Assembly: GCA_035506215.1 (NCBI GenBank) | Contig: DATJPW010000403.1 | Span: 1 to 13,121, forward strand | DNA from: DATJPW01 sp035506215 | GTDB lineage: Bacteria; Desulfobacterota; Desulfomonilia; Desulfomonilales; Desulfomonilaceae | DNA: 13,121 nt | Reading direction: 5' to 3' | Shown: positions 6,893 to 13,121 of the stretch, piece by piece | Position numbering within the stretch: position 1 is the first letter of the stretch | Layout: every line of letters begins with the position of its first letter | The notes under the pieces: model-generated | Told to the model about the DNA's origin: nothing | What the model saw: only the letters and a program-made list of their open reading frames with translations | Databases searched by the model: none | Position numbers and translations under genes: made by a program

Positions 6893-7402
6893 ATGAAAAC
6901 GGACGAAGTAGCGAGAGAAGAATTGCTGGCCCTCTTGGAGGGAAAGAACGCTCACATGAGTTTCGATGAGGTCGTTGCCGGCTTCCCTTTGGAGCATATT
7001 AATAGCAAGCCCCCCCTCACTCCGTATTCTTTTTGGCATTTCGTGGAGCACATTCGTATTGCACAGTGGGATATTTTGGAGTTCGTACGAAACCCGCGCC
7101 ACATTTCGCCGAAATACCCTGAAGGTTACCGCCCTCGCCCGGAGGAAAAGACCGATGAGGCAGGGTGGCGAAAGAGCATCGACGGCGTCCGGGCGGACCT
7201 CGAAGCTCTGAAGGAAATCGTCAGGGACGATAGAACCGACCTGTACGCGCCCATTCCTCACGCCCGGAGTTACACCATCTTTCGAGAAATCGTCCTGGCA
7301 GCGGATCATAATGCATATCACATCGGCGAACTGGCCATCATGCGCCAGGTGATGGACATCTGGCCGGCAGGAAACAAGTACCTCACCGGCAAGCCGGATT
7401 GA
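6893..7402 (+). CDS. DinB-superfamily protein (putative metal-dependent)
   Basis: A 169-residue four-helix protein of the DinB/YfiT-like superfamily. The hallmark is a set of metal-binding histidines: FWHFVEHIRIAQWDIL has His49 and His53, and ADHNAYHIGELAIMRQ has His139 and His143 in the H-x3-H pattern of the last helix. Family members include thiol S-transferases that use bacillithiol or mycothiol, and many uncharacterised proteins, some induced by DNA damage; the substrate cannot be read from sequence. A strong ribosome site (GGAGG, 6881-6885) lies seven bases before ATG 6893. The gene stands alone, divergent from kinase A and convergent with the kinase B operon, so it is probably an independent enzyme gene rather than part of the signalling set. 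No signal peptide is seen. Confidence 0.82.
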   Translation: MKTDEVAREELLALLEGKNAHMSFDEVVAGFPLEHINSKPPLTPYSFWHFVEHIRIAQWDILEFVRNPRHISPKYPEGYRPRPEEKTDEAGWRKSIDGVRADLEALKEIVRDDRTDLYAPIPHARSYTIFREIVLAADHNAYHIGELAIMRQVMDIWPAGNKYLTGKPD

Positions 7403-7466
7403 CGTCGCTCAAACGGTGTTTGGTGGGAGAAATCAAGCGACTTTATGGAGATTTGGTTGCCATTCA

Positions 7467-7517
7467 GTAGGGGCGGACGGCGTCCGCCCTCATTGGGCGC
7501 ATGCCATGCGCCCCTAC
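7467..7517. repeat. Compact double-hairpin palindromic element (REP/MITE-like)
   Basis: A 51-base unit bounded by perfect inverted ends GTAGGGGC (7467-7474) and GCCCCTAC (7510-7517). Inside are two hairpins with perfect eight-base stems and three-base loops: GGGCGGAC 7471-7478 with GTCCGCCC 7482-7489, and GGGCGCAT 7495-7502 with ATGCGCCC 7506-7513. It sits in the 204-base gap between two convergent genes, the usual place for BIME-type or small MITE-type repeats, and may also act as a bidirectional transcription barrier. Only one copy is in the window, so its repeated nature in the genome is inferred from structure. Confidence 0.6.
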
Positions 7518-7548
7518 CACAGCAATGACAATCCTTCGCGTCCGTAAC

Positions 7549-7585
7549 TGAACGATTACCAGATTCCTAAAATTATAATCGTTCA
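7549..7585. repeat. Ten-base perfect inverted repeat near the end of the lone receiver gene
   Basis: TGAACGATTA at 7549-7558 and TAATCGTTCA at 7576-7585 are exact inverted copies separated by 17 A/T-rich bases. Placed between convergent gene ends it could form a stem-loop in either transcript, but neither side is followed by a T run. Terminator-like structure or protein site; undecided. Confidence 0.4.
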
Positions 7586-7606
7586 CTCGTCAGGCTGCGT
7601 CTGTCT

Positions 7607-7984
7607 TCATTCTACACTATCCAGGACCTGGTCGACTTTTCTGAGCAACTCCAGTGGGCTGAAGGGTTTTCCGAAATAACCGTCCGCGCCTGCTTCAATC
7701 CCCTTTTCACGGTCGGATATTTGCGCTTTTGCAGACAGAATGATTATTGTGCAATATCTCGTTGCCGGATCACGCTTCAGAATACGGGTGGCCTCCAATC
7801 CATCTATGGTTCCGGGCATCATTATGTCCATCAGGATCAGGTGCGGTTTCTCGGAACGAGCGATCTCTATGGCCTTTTCGCCTGAATCGGCCTTGAAAAC
7901 CACATGATCGCTTCTCAAAAGAGTTGCCTCGACTAAATCTCTAATATCTCGCTCGTCGTCCACGATGAGTATCTTTTTCGGCAT
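7607..7984 (-). CDS. Single-domain response regulator (CheY-like receiver)
   Basis: A 125-residue stand-alone receiver. ILIVDDE supplies the acidic pair, HLILMDIMMPG the phosphoacceptor Asp, IIILSAKA the switch Ser and GYFGKPF the conserved Lys; no output domain follows. ATG 7984 is chosen over the in-frame GTG at 8005 because AGGGG lies six bases upstream of the ATG and nothing suitable precedes the GTG. The gene starts 41 bases after the stop of hybrid kinase B, so it is almost surely co-transcribed and is the likely receiver partner or phosphate sink of that kinase. As there is no DNA-binding domain, it must act through protein contact or as an intermediate in a relay; no HPt protein is visible in the window. 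Confidence 0.92.
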   Translation of the reverse strand: MPKKILIVDDERDIRDLVEATLLRSDHVVFKADSGEKAIEIARSEKPHLILMDIMMPGTIDGLEATRILKRDPATRYCTIIILSAKAQISDREKGIEAGADGYFGKPFSPLELLRKVDQVLDSVE

Positions 7985-8025
7985 ACCTAACCCCTTCGCT
8001 TGCACTTAATCTATGCATCGGATTG

Positions 8026-10290
8026 TCACATTGAATCGAGAGCTTCCCGAACAGCTTGAAGCATTTCGCCAAGCCGAAAAGGCTTGGTAATGCAACCGAC
8101 GCAAGCCGATTCGATGATTTCTTTTTTTCGTGCCTCCAGAGCAGCTCCACTGGAAATCAGGACCTTTGCCTCGGGGTTGATTTCCAGAATTTCCTCGAGA
8201 CACTTCTCGCCCCCCATTTCCGGCATAATGAGGTCTAAGATCACCAAGGAAATCGTATCTCCTGATCTAAGGTACAACTCTAAAGCTTCCGGCCCGCCGG
8301 CCGCTGTTAACACTGTATAACCGGCCCTGGTAAGAACTTTTTCGCCAAAATCTCTTATGAACTTTTCATCATCGATTAATAGTATGGTTTCGGTGCCGCC
8401 GGCAATTCTTGTCGGTTCAGCAACATCTTCCGATTTTTCGCTTACCTCTTCCATCGCAGGCAAGTAGATATTGAATGTGGTCCCCTGATCCGGTTCGCTC
8501 CGGCAGGTGATGTGGCCGCCATGCTGCTGCACTATGCCATAAACTGTGGCAAGCCCGAGCCCGGTGCCCTTTCCCACTTCCTTGGTCGTATAAAAGGGCT
8601 CGAAGAGATGCCCCAGGGTCTCCTCGTCCATTCCTTCGCCCGTATCAGAGATTACGAGCAGCACGTATTTTCCCGGTTTCGCGTCCGACAACATCTCACA
8701 ATTGTCCGCGTCAAGATAAACATTGCTCGTCGCAAAGGTCAGCTTGCCGCCCTCCGGCATAGCGTCTCTAGCATTCACGGCAAGGTTCATCAAAACCTGC
8801 ATCATCTGACCGGTATCGGCATTTATTGTTGCCAGATCAGTAGATAGATGCAGCTCGATTTCTATCATTTTCGGTATTGTCCGGCCCAAAAGCTGCCTGA
8901 CTCGTTCCACCTCATGATTCAGGTTCATCAGGCGAGGTTGAATATCTGCCTTTCTGCTAATAGCAAGCAGGTTCCGTACCAATTCCGAGCCCCTGCGGGC
9001 CGCATCGGAAATCTTTTGAAGATCTGCCTGTTCCGGACTTCCTCCGTTGGCATCCAGGAGGAGCAATTCAGAGTATCCTTGAATAACGGTGAGAAGGTTG
9101 TTGAAATCGTGAGCAACACCTCCGGCCAAAGTGCCGACCGCTTCCATCTTTTGGGCCTGTAGAAGTTGCCTTTGCAAGCGTCTGTGAAGACTTAAGTCTC
9201 TGATGATTCCTTGGTAGCCAATAATTGTTCCTTCTTCGTCCATTCGCACGGTCGAAGTGAGCAAGCACTCGATTTCAGTCCCGTCCTTTTTCCGACGCCT
9301 GACCTCATAGTCCTTTAGAGATCCGTGTCGCTCAATGTCCGCCTGAAACTTTATCCGGTCCGCAGGATCAACGTATATGTCCAGAATATCCATATTCTCG
9401 GCTTCTTCCCTCGTGAAACCGAAAAGGTCCAGAAAAGCCTGATTCGCTGCCTCTACCTTCCCGTCGCGCGTGGTCATGATTACCGCGTCTCTTGATTCTT
9501 CAAATAGGGTACGGTATTTCTCCTCGCTCTTGAGCAGCTCGGTCTCGGCCCTCTTGCGCTCGGTGATATCTTCACAGGTCATTAAATCTTCGCCTGAACC
9601 TAATTTCACCGACGTGAAATGGATTATCTTTTCACTCCCATCCTTACATATAACGGCGAAGACCCTGGATTTCGTCACTTTTAGGCCCAAGGCCCCCATG
9701 TCCTCCGCCCAGGCCGCAATCACCTGATGCCTGTATGCCTGATCAGGATAGGCCCTTCGGCACCATTCTGCACCGTTGTGAACATCGCCGAGGTCATAAC
9801 CGAAAATCTCGGTAAACTTGGGGTTCACATATTTAAAGGTACCATCGTGGCCTATCATCACCATGCCGAATGGGGCATTCTCGGAGAGTATCTGAAATCT
9901 TTCCTTCTGGACCCGAAGCGCCTCTTCGGCTAGTTTTCTTTCGGTTATATCCTTTGCGAAAGCAAGGACCGCGGGCCTACCATCCCACTCGATGAACGTT
10001 GCGTGGGTCTCGGCCCACTGCACATTTCCAGATGCGTCCAGTATCCTGAATGAACTATGGCCCGGAAGTTCCTGCCCGCTTAATCTCTGAAGGTGGCGCT
10101 GAAGGACCGCGTTCCTATCCTCCGGATGAATAAATTCCACGAAAGGTTTGGAAATCAACTGATCCTCACTGTAACCGGACAACTCGCTGACTTTTGGATT
10201 TACATAAACGAACACTCCATCCTGGATGACAAAAACTGCCTCGCGAGCTTTCTCCACCATTAAGCGGTATTTTTCTTCCGAGTTTCCCAA
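8026..10290 (-). CDS. Hybrid sensor histidine kinase B: three PAS, HisKA, HATPase, receiver
   Basis: A 754-residue protein as annotated. PAS/PAC domains lie at about 5-118, 125-248 and 252-370, each ending in a typical DITERK-like or IIRDLS linker. HisKA contains GGVAHDFNNLL (His394); HATPase has NLAVNARDA (502-510), SDTGEGM (548-554), FEPFYTT and GKGTGLGL; the receiver about 635-754 has Asp640/Asp641, phosphoacceptor Asp686 in LDLIMPEMGG and Lys736 in TKPF. From the H box to the end it aligns gap-free with kinase A, exactly 100 residues offset. No membrane segment is seen. The start shown is TTG 10290 with AGAGG four bases upstream, a weak site; an in-frame TAA lies 18 bases upstream. Upstream codons in the next frame look like a natural continuation, so the true N-terminus may be frameshifted. 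The lone receiver gene follows after 41 bases. Confidence 0.88.
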   Translation of the reverse strand: MGNSEEKYRLMVEKAREAVFVIQDGVFVYVNPKVSELSGYSEDQLISKPFVEFIHPEDRNAVLQRHLQRLSGQELPGHSSFRILDASGNVQWAETHATFIEWDGRPAVLAFAKDITERKLAEEALRVQKERFQILSENAPFGMVMIGHDGTFKYVNPKFTEIFGYDLGDVHNGAEWCRRAYPDQAYRHQVIAAWAEDMGALGLKVTKSRVFAVICKDGSEKIIHFTSVKLGSGEDLMTCEDITERKRAETELLKSEEKYRTLFEESRDAVIMTTRDGKVEAANQAFLDLFGFTREEAENMDILDIYVDPADRIKFQADIERHGSLKDYEVRRRKKDGTEIECLLTSTVRMDEEGTIIGYQGIIRDLSLHRRLQRQLLQAQKMEAVGTLAGGVAHDFNNLLTVIQGYSELLLLDANGGSPEQADLQKISDAARRGSELVRNLLAISRKADIQPRLMNLNHEVERVRQLLGRTIPKMIEIELHLSTDLATINADTGQMMQVLMNLAVNARDAMPEGGKLTFATSNVYLDADNCEMLSDAKPGKYVLLVISDTGEGMDEETLGHLFEPFYTTKEVGKGTGLGLATVYGIVQQHGGHITCRSEPDQGTTFNIYLPAMEEVSEKSEDVAEPTRIAGGTETILLIDDEKFIRDFGEKVLTRAGYTVLTAAGGPEALELYLRSGDTISLVILDLIMPEMGGEKCLEEILEINPEAKVLISSGAALEARKKEIIESACVGCITKPFRLGEMLQAVREALDSM

Positions 10291-10466
10291 TGATCCTCTG
10301 CCTGCTTACTCTTCGCTCTTGATCGGATTTTTGACTCCCGCCTGAGCGAACGATAGCCGATTAAGGATATCATGATCGGCGGGCCCATGAAAGGGGCGGG
10401 ATTTGTTTCAAAGGACGATCCACCATACAGCCAAGAAGATTCGATGGCGCATTCCCCATGCCCCAA
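10291..10466 (-). pseudogene. Possible frameshifted N-terminal extension of kinase B
   Basis: In the frame adjacent to kinase B, codons just upstream of TTG 10290 read RAKSKQAEDH, and the kinase then begins LGNSEEKYR. Joined, KQAEDHLGNSEEKYR closely follows the KQAEEALRESEEKYR-type linker that normally precedes a PAS domain. One missing base near 10291-10293 would explain the break. The open stretch goes up to a TTG at 10466 and includes a short hydrophobic run (PPIMISLIGY) before basic residues, but I cannot identify a domain in it. It lies inside the predicted 5' leader of the kinase mRNA. It may instead be ordinary untranslated leader. Confidence 0.35.
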
Positions 10467-10496
10467 CGATCACAGACTACTTTAAATTCCATCTAA

Positions 10497-10525
10497 TTGA
10501 CCTGTTATGCATTATAATTTATAAT
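10497..10525 (+). promoter_or_regulatory. Strong sigma-70-type promoter for the amidotransferase/NtrC operon
   Basis: TTGACC at 10497-10502 and TATAAT at 10520-10525 are separated by 17 bases; five of six and six of six consensus matches at ideal spacing. Transcription would begin near 10532, giving a leader of about 105 bases before ATG 10638. A second TATAAT (10513-10518) lies in the spacer. Confidence 0.6.
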
Positions 10526-10546
10526 ATGTCTCATAAAGTTAGTTAA
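10518..10546 (-). promoter_or_regulatory. Candidate divergent promoter for the kinase B operon
   Basis: On the minus strand TTAACT (10546-10541) is followed after 17 bases by TATAAA (10523-10518). Its -10 overlaps that of the plus-strand promoter, so polymerase could not occupy both at once. The predicted leader to TTG 10290 is about 220 bases. Confidence 0.4.
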
Positions 10547-10637
10547 CACATGAAAAGTTATCTTTACTTTTCGACGATTTTGGTGTCAACTTCCTCGTGC
10601 ACAGGACCGTCCGGATGTTCAGAAAGGGTAGGAATCG

Positions 10638-11528
10638 ATGAGTTGTCGAGTAGCTCCAGTCATCTGCACGTTGATAGCACTCACGTTTCTGGTTTCCAAC
10701 TCAACCGGAGCGCAAGATGCCTCTCCAGAGGCGGTATCCACGAGTGTCACAAAAGAAAAAGGGCCGCTGGAAGCCACATCCTTGTGGATCGTAGTCGATC
10801 TTTTCACCGGAAGACAATCCTCCAAGCAGGCGAGGATTGTCAGGGACAAATTGGTAAAGTTGGGTGTAGGGGGCACAGGGATCATTCTCCCTTACTCCGC
10901 GGTTTCACTGGAGAATATTACTAAGTTGCGTCCCGCGTTTCTCACCCTTAGCCCCAATGGAATGCCATGGTGCAAGTACAGAGGCCGAAATCGCGTTGAC
11001 CTTGACAACTTCTTCAGCGCTCTCAGAGTCATTGTCGAAACCATGGATGTCCCGGTGATAGGCATCTGCGGGGGCCATCAAGCGCTGGCGCTCGCATTCG
11101 GGGGAAAGGTCGGCCCCATAAGAGGCGGCGAAGACGACTGTTTCCCCTACAACCACAAGCCGACGGAAAAGGGTCGCCATGACGTCCAGGTAATCGAGAA
11201 AGATCCGATTTTCACCGGAATGGGTGAAGCCATCAACCTCGTTGAAAACCATTTTGATGAAGTTAAGAAGCTTCCGCCGGGATTCATACATCTGGCTCGG
11301 AACGATCTGAGTCCATTCCAGATCATTAAACATCCAACAAAACCGGCTTATGGAGTGCAGGCTCACACCGAGTATTACTATTCGGCCAGGCCCGATGGAG
11401 GGACACTGCTCCGAAACTTCATTAAAATTGTCTCGCAACACAATCGGGTCGAGCGCAAACGTCCGGCCAAACAGAGCGATGATCTTTTCCCGAGCGGAAA
11501 AAATCGACCGGCCGCCAAAGAATCGTAG
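10638..11528 (+). CDS. Putative exported class I glutamine amidotransferase-like protein
   Basis: A 296-residue protein. The first ~25 residues look like a signal peptide (Arg4, hydrophobic PVICTLIALTFLVS, then a small-residue STGA followed by QDA), so export to the periplasm is predicted. The remainder matches the GATase1 fold: a nucleophile elbow VIGICGGHQALALAFGG with Cys144 in the GxCxGxQ pattern, and a C-terminal GVQAHTE with His243 and Glu245, the family's GVQFHPE. The hydrolase triad is therefore intact. LTLSPNGMPW takes the place of the oxyanion strand's SGGP. Known members are cytoplasmic and feed ammonia to a synthetase, or hydrolyse gamma-glutamyl compounds; the substrate here is unknown. 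The C-terminus is basic and proline-rich. ATG 10638 has a GGGTAGG just upstream. An NtrC-type regulator gene follows after 33 bases, so they are probably co-transcribed. A cleaved signal peptide is not certain. Confidence 0.75.
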   Translation: MSCRVAPVICTLIALTFLVSNSTGAQDASPEAVSTSVTKEKGPLEATSLWIVVDLFTGRQSSKQARIVRDKLVKLGVGGTGIILPYSAVSLENITKLRPAFLTLSPNGMPWCKYRGRNRVDLDNFFSALRVIVETMDVPVIGICGGHQALALAFGGKVGPIRGGEDDCFPYNHKPTEKGRHDVQVIEKDPIFTGMGEAINLVENHFDEVKKLPPGFIHLARNDLSPFQIIKHPTKPAYGVQAHTEYYYSARPDGGTLLRNFIKIVSQHNRVERKRPAKQSDDLFPSGKNRPAAKES

Positions 11529-11561
11529 CGCGAAATGTTCGTAAAAGGGCAGGAGGCTGAA

Positions 11562-12968
11562 GTGATCGACTCCGCTGCCGGTTCCGGCCATATCCTGATA
11601 ATCGAAGACGATCCCTATAACGGTCCTTTTGCGGAGCAGCTCCTCCAATCTGCCGGGTTCCGTACGGAATTGGCAATTTCTGCGGAACAAGGGCTGAAAT
11701 TTCTTGAGCAAAGCCAAGAGAACAGCCCGGACACGATACTGCTGGACGTGAATCTACCGGGGATGGATGGCTTGGAACTTGTGGGAAAATTGAAGGAACA
11801 TCCGGAGTATCAATACATTCCTGTCATTCTCTGCACGGTCCATGACGCTCTGGAACACAAAATAGAGGGCTTCAACAGAGGTGGGGACGACTATTTGACA
11901 AAACCCTATGAACCGGATGAGCTGATTGCCAGAGTCAATGCCATGCTCCGGATTCGTAGGCTTTACAGCAGCTTGAGACACGAGCGCCAGATTAACAGAC
12001 GTTTGACACGGACTTTGGACCGAAGTGAGCGGCTGGCCAATCTACTCGGGCGGTCAGCGTCTATGCGCAGGATCTGCGATCTCATATTGGATATTTCCAC
12101 GAGTGATTCTCACGTCCTCATTCAGGGAGAATCCGGCACCGGAAAGGAAGTGGCTGCAAGGGCGATTCACGAAGAGAGCCCTCGCAACAAGGGCCCGTTT
12201 GTTGTAATAAACTGTGCGGCTTACTCGGAGACCCTGCTTCATTCAGAACTATTCGGCCATGAGAAAGGCGCCTTCACCGGCGCTATCAGAAGAAAGCCGG
12301 GCAGGTTTGAACAGGCTGCCGGCGGGACTATCTTTCTTGATGAAATTGGCGAGATAAGTCTCCCTACTCAGGTCATTCTTCTCCGGGTCATCCAAGAGCA
12401 CCAGTTCGAGAGGGTAGGCGGCGAAGAGACCCTCCAAGCCGACGCCAGAATAATTGCCGCCACAAATCGGGACCTGAAAAAGGCCATGGTCCAGAAGATC
12501 TTCCGCGAAGATCTATATTGGCGTCTTAACGTGATCTCCATTAACGTGCCTCCACTCAGGGAAAGAAAAGAAGACATTCCCCAACTCGTGGCGAACTTCA
12601 CCGAGCGGTACAATCAGCGCCTGGGCAAAAATGTCAGGCGGTTTTCAAGTGCGGCCATGGACCTGATTTTTGGCCATCATTGGCCGGGAAATGTCAGGGA
12701 ACTGGAAAACGTCGTTGAACGCAGCATCCTCCTTGCCAAGAGTGACATCATAGGTCCGGAAGATTTGACTCCGGAATTGATTAGTCAGGAACCAGCGGCT
12801 TGCGGAGATGATAGAGGCGCCAACCTGGATAGATTGGAACGGGACCATGTTCGCTCGGTCCTCGAAAGTTGCGCCTGGAACAAGTACAGGGCTGCCAAAA
12901 TGATGGGAATAAGTCGAAGCACTCTTTATAGCAAGATGCGCAAACACGGTCTCGCCGCGGCCGTTTGA
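11562..12968 (+). CDS. NtrC-type sigma-54-dependent response regulator
   Basis: A 468-residue activator: receiver (about 10-125), linker coiled coil, AAA+ domain (about 160-395) and Fis-type HTH. Receiver: EDD acidic pair (Asp16/Asp17), phosphoacceptor Asp62 in LLDVNLPGMDG and Lys114 in TKPY. AAA+: Walker A GESGTGKE (189-196), the sigma-54 contact loop GAFTGA (236-241) and Walker B GGTIFLDEIGE (254-264), all intact. HTH: RAAKMMGISRSTLYSKMRKHGL (443-464), given here as two parts RAAKMMGIS and RSTLYSKMRKHGL. GTG 11562 is chosen because AGGAGG lies at 11551-11556 with a five-base spacer, whereas the in-frame ATG at 11535 has no ribosome site. It should activate sigma-54 promoters once phosphorylated, but no kinase gene adjoins it; hybrid kinase B, divergent across the promoter region, is a candidate partner. 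I found no clear -24/-12 promoter in the window. Confidence 0.93.
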   Translation: MIDSAAGSGHILIIEDDPYNGPFAEQLLQSAGFRTELAISAEQGLKFLEQSQENSPDTILLDVNLPGMDGLELVGKLKEHPEYQYIPVILCTVHDALEHKIEGFNRGGDDYLTKPYEPDELIARVNAMLRIRRLYSSLRHERQINRRLTRTLDRSERLANLLGRSASMRRICDLILDISTSDSHVLIQGESGTGKEVAARAIHEESPRNKGPFVVINCAAYSETLLHSELFGHEKGAFTGAIRRKPGRFEQAAGGTIFLDEIGEISLPTQVILLRVIQEHQFERVGGEETLQADARIIAATNRDLKKAMVQKIFREDLYWRLNVISINVPPLRERKEDIPQLVANFTERYNQRLGKNVRRFSSAAMDLIFGHHWPGNVRELENVVERSILLAKSDIIGPEDLTPELISQEPAACGDDRGANLDRLERDHVRSVLESCAWNKYRAAKMMGISRSTLYSKMRKHGLAAAV

Positions 12969-12979
12969 CCCCGAATCCC

Positions 12980-13000
12980 TCCGAGAATCGGAATTTCCGA
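12980..13000 (+). terminator. Weak hairpins after the NtrC-type gene
   Basis: TCCGA 12980-12984, TCGGA 12988-12992 and TCCGA 12996-13000 give two alternative five-base stems with three-base loops, directly after the stop at 12966-12968. A short ATTT but no long T run is present, so termination is uncertain. The remaining bases to 13121 hold no gene that I can see. Confidence 0.3.
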
Positions 13001-13121
13001 AATCTCACTGACATGTGCACCTGGACACTTTGCGATGGGGCCGGTATGATTTCAACGCTAAATTAATGGCCGATTAACACCAATTCGCGTTCAAATCTAT
13101 AAGAAAATCCCCTCTAACCCC

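Noticed and set aside
6854..7321. Minus-strand open frame of 155 codons over the DinB-like gene
   Set aside because: The plus strand has a strong ribosome site and metal-binding histidines; the minus frame has neither.
10550..10924. Plus-strand open frame overlapping the start of the amidotransferase
   Set aside because: Different frame from the recognised signal peptide and GATase strands, and no domain visible.
10905..11717. Long minus-strand open frame (270 codons) antisense to the amidotransferase and NtrC-type genes
   Set aside because: The plus strand here encodes clear GATase motifs and a receiver domain; the antisense product has no recognisable domain and spans two genes.
13021..13040. 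Possible sigma-54 (-24/-12) promoter near TGGACACTTTGC
   Set aside because: GG and GC are only seven bases apart; the consensus needs ten.
13063..13077. Small inverted repeat TTAAT/ATTAA near the right edge
   Set aside because: Five-base A/T arms are expected by chance and no gene context is visible.
1..13121. CRISPR array, tRNA, rRNA, insertion sequence or prophage genes
   Set aside because: No regularly spaced direct repeats, no tRNA-like cloverleaf or rRNA stretch, and no transposase or integrase motifs were seen.

Overview
This window reads as accessory signal-transduction DNA from a Gram-negative bacterium, most likely a deltaproteobacterium (Desulfobacterota; Syntrophobacter, Desulfomonile or Geobacter-like). 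This is inferred from protein style only: PAS-rich hybrid histidine kinases with a C-terminal receiver, an NtrC-type sigma-54 activator, a GGDEF protein and a RsbV/RsbW-like pair. No RNA genes, CRISPR array, transposase or phage gene is visible. Base composition is about 50% G+C and looks even throughout.

Layout. (1) 1-644, plus: the 3' part of a PstS/PBP-like gene, then a doubtful 64-residue ORF. (2) 656-3089, plus: a PAS-GGDEF diguanylate cyclase, a PilZ-like protein 23 bases downstream, then an 86-residue eight-cysteine protein. (3) 6637-3080, minus: hybrid kinase A, a STAS anti-sigma antagonist and a RsbW-like kinase; the last overlaps the cysteine-rich gene tail-to-tail by 10 bases. (4) 6893-7402, plus: a DinB-superfamily protein, divergent from kinase A. 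(5) 7403-7606: a convergent intergenic gap with a compact double-hairpin element. (6) 10290-7607, minus: hybrid kinase B (three PAS domains) and a lone receiver protein. (7) 10638-12968, plus: an apparently exported class I glutamine amidotransferase-like protein and an NtrC-type activator. Clusters 6 and 7 are fired from overlapping divergent promoters near 10497-10546.

What ties it together. The diguanylate cyclase, the PilZ-like protein and hybrid kinase A start with the same module of about 54 residues (core SGMxDxxLM...SxxG...L...A), a compact helical, HTH-like unit placed in front of three different outputs. The PilZ-like protein and kinase A also share the next ~110 residues, a PilZ-like domain. 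One locus therefore contains a c-di-GMP synthase, two candidate c-di-GMP readers, a kinase/receiver system and a partner-switching pair, with the shared module as a possible common input or assembly surface. Kinases A and B are paralogous and gap-free by eye from the histidine box to the end, with different sensory front ends, so a duplication followed by sensor swapping is likely.

Main uncertainties: the signals sensed, whether the PilZ-like domains bind c-di-GMP (the RxxxR motif is not intact), and whether the 5' end of kinase B has suffered a one-base frameshift.
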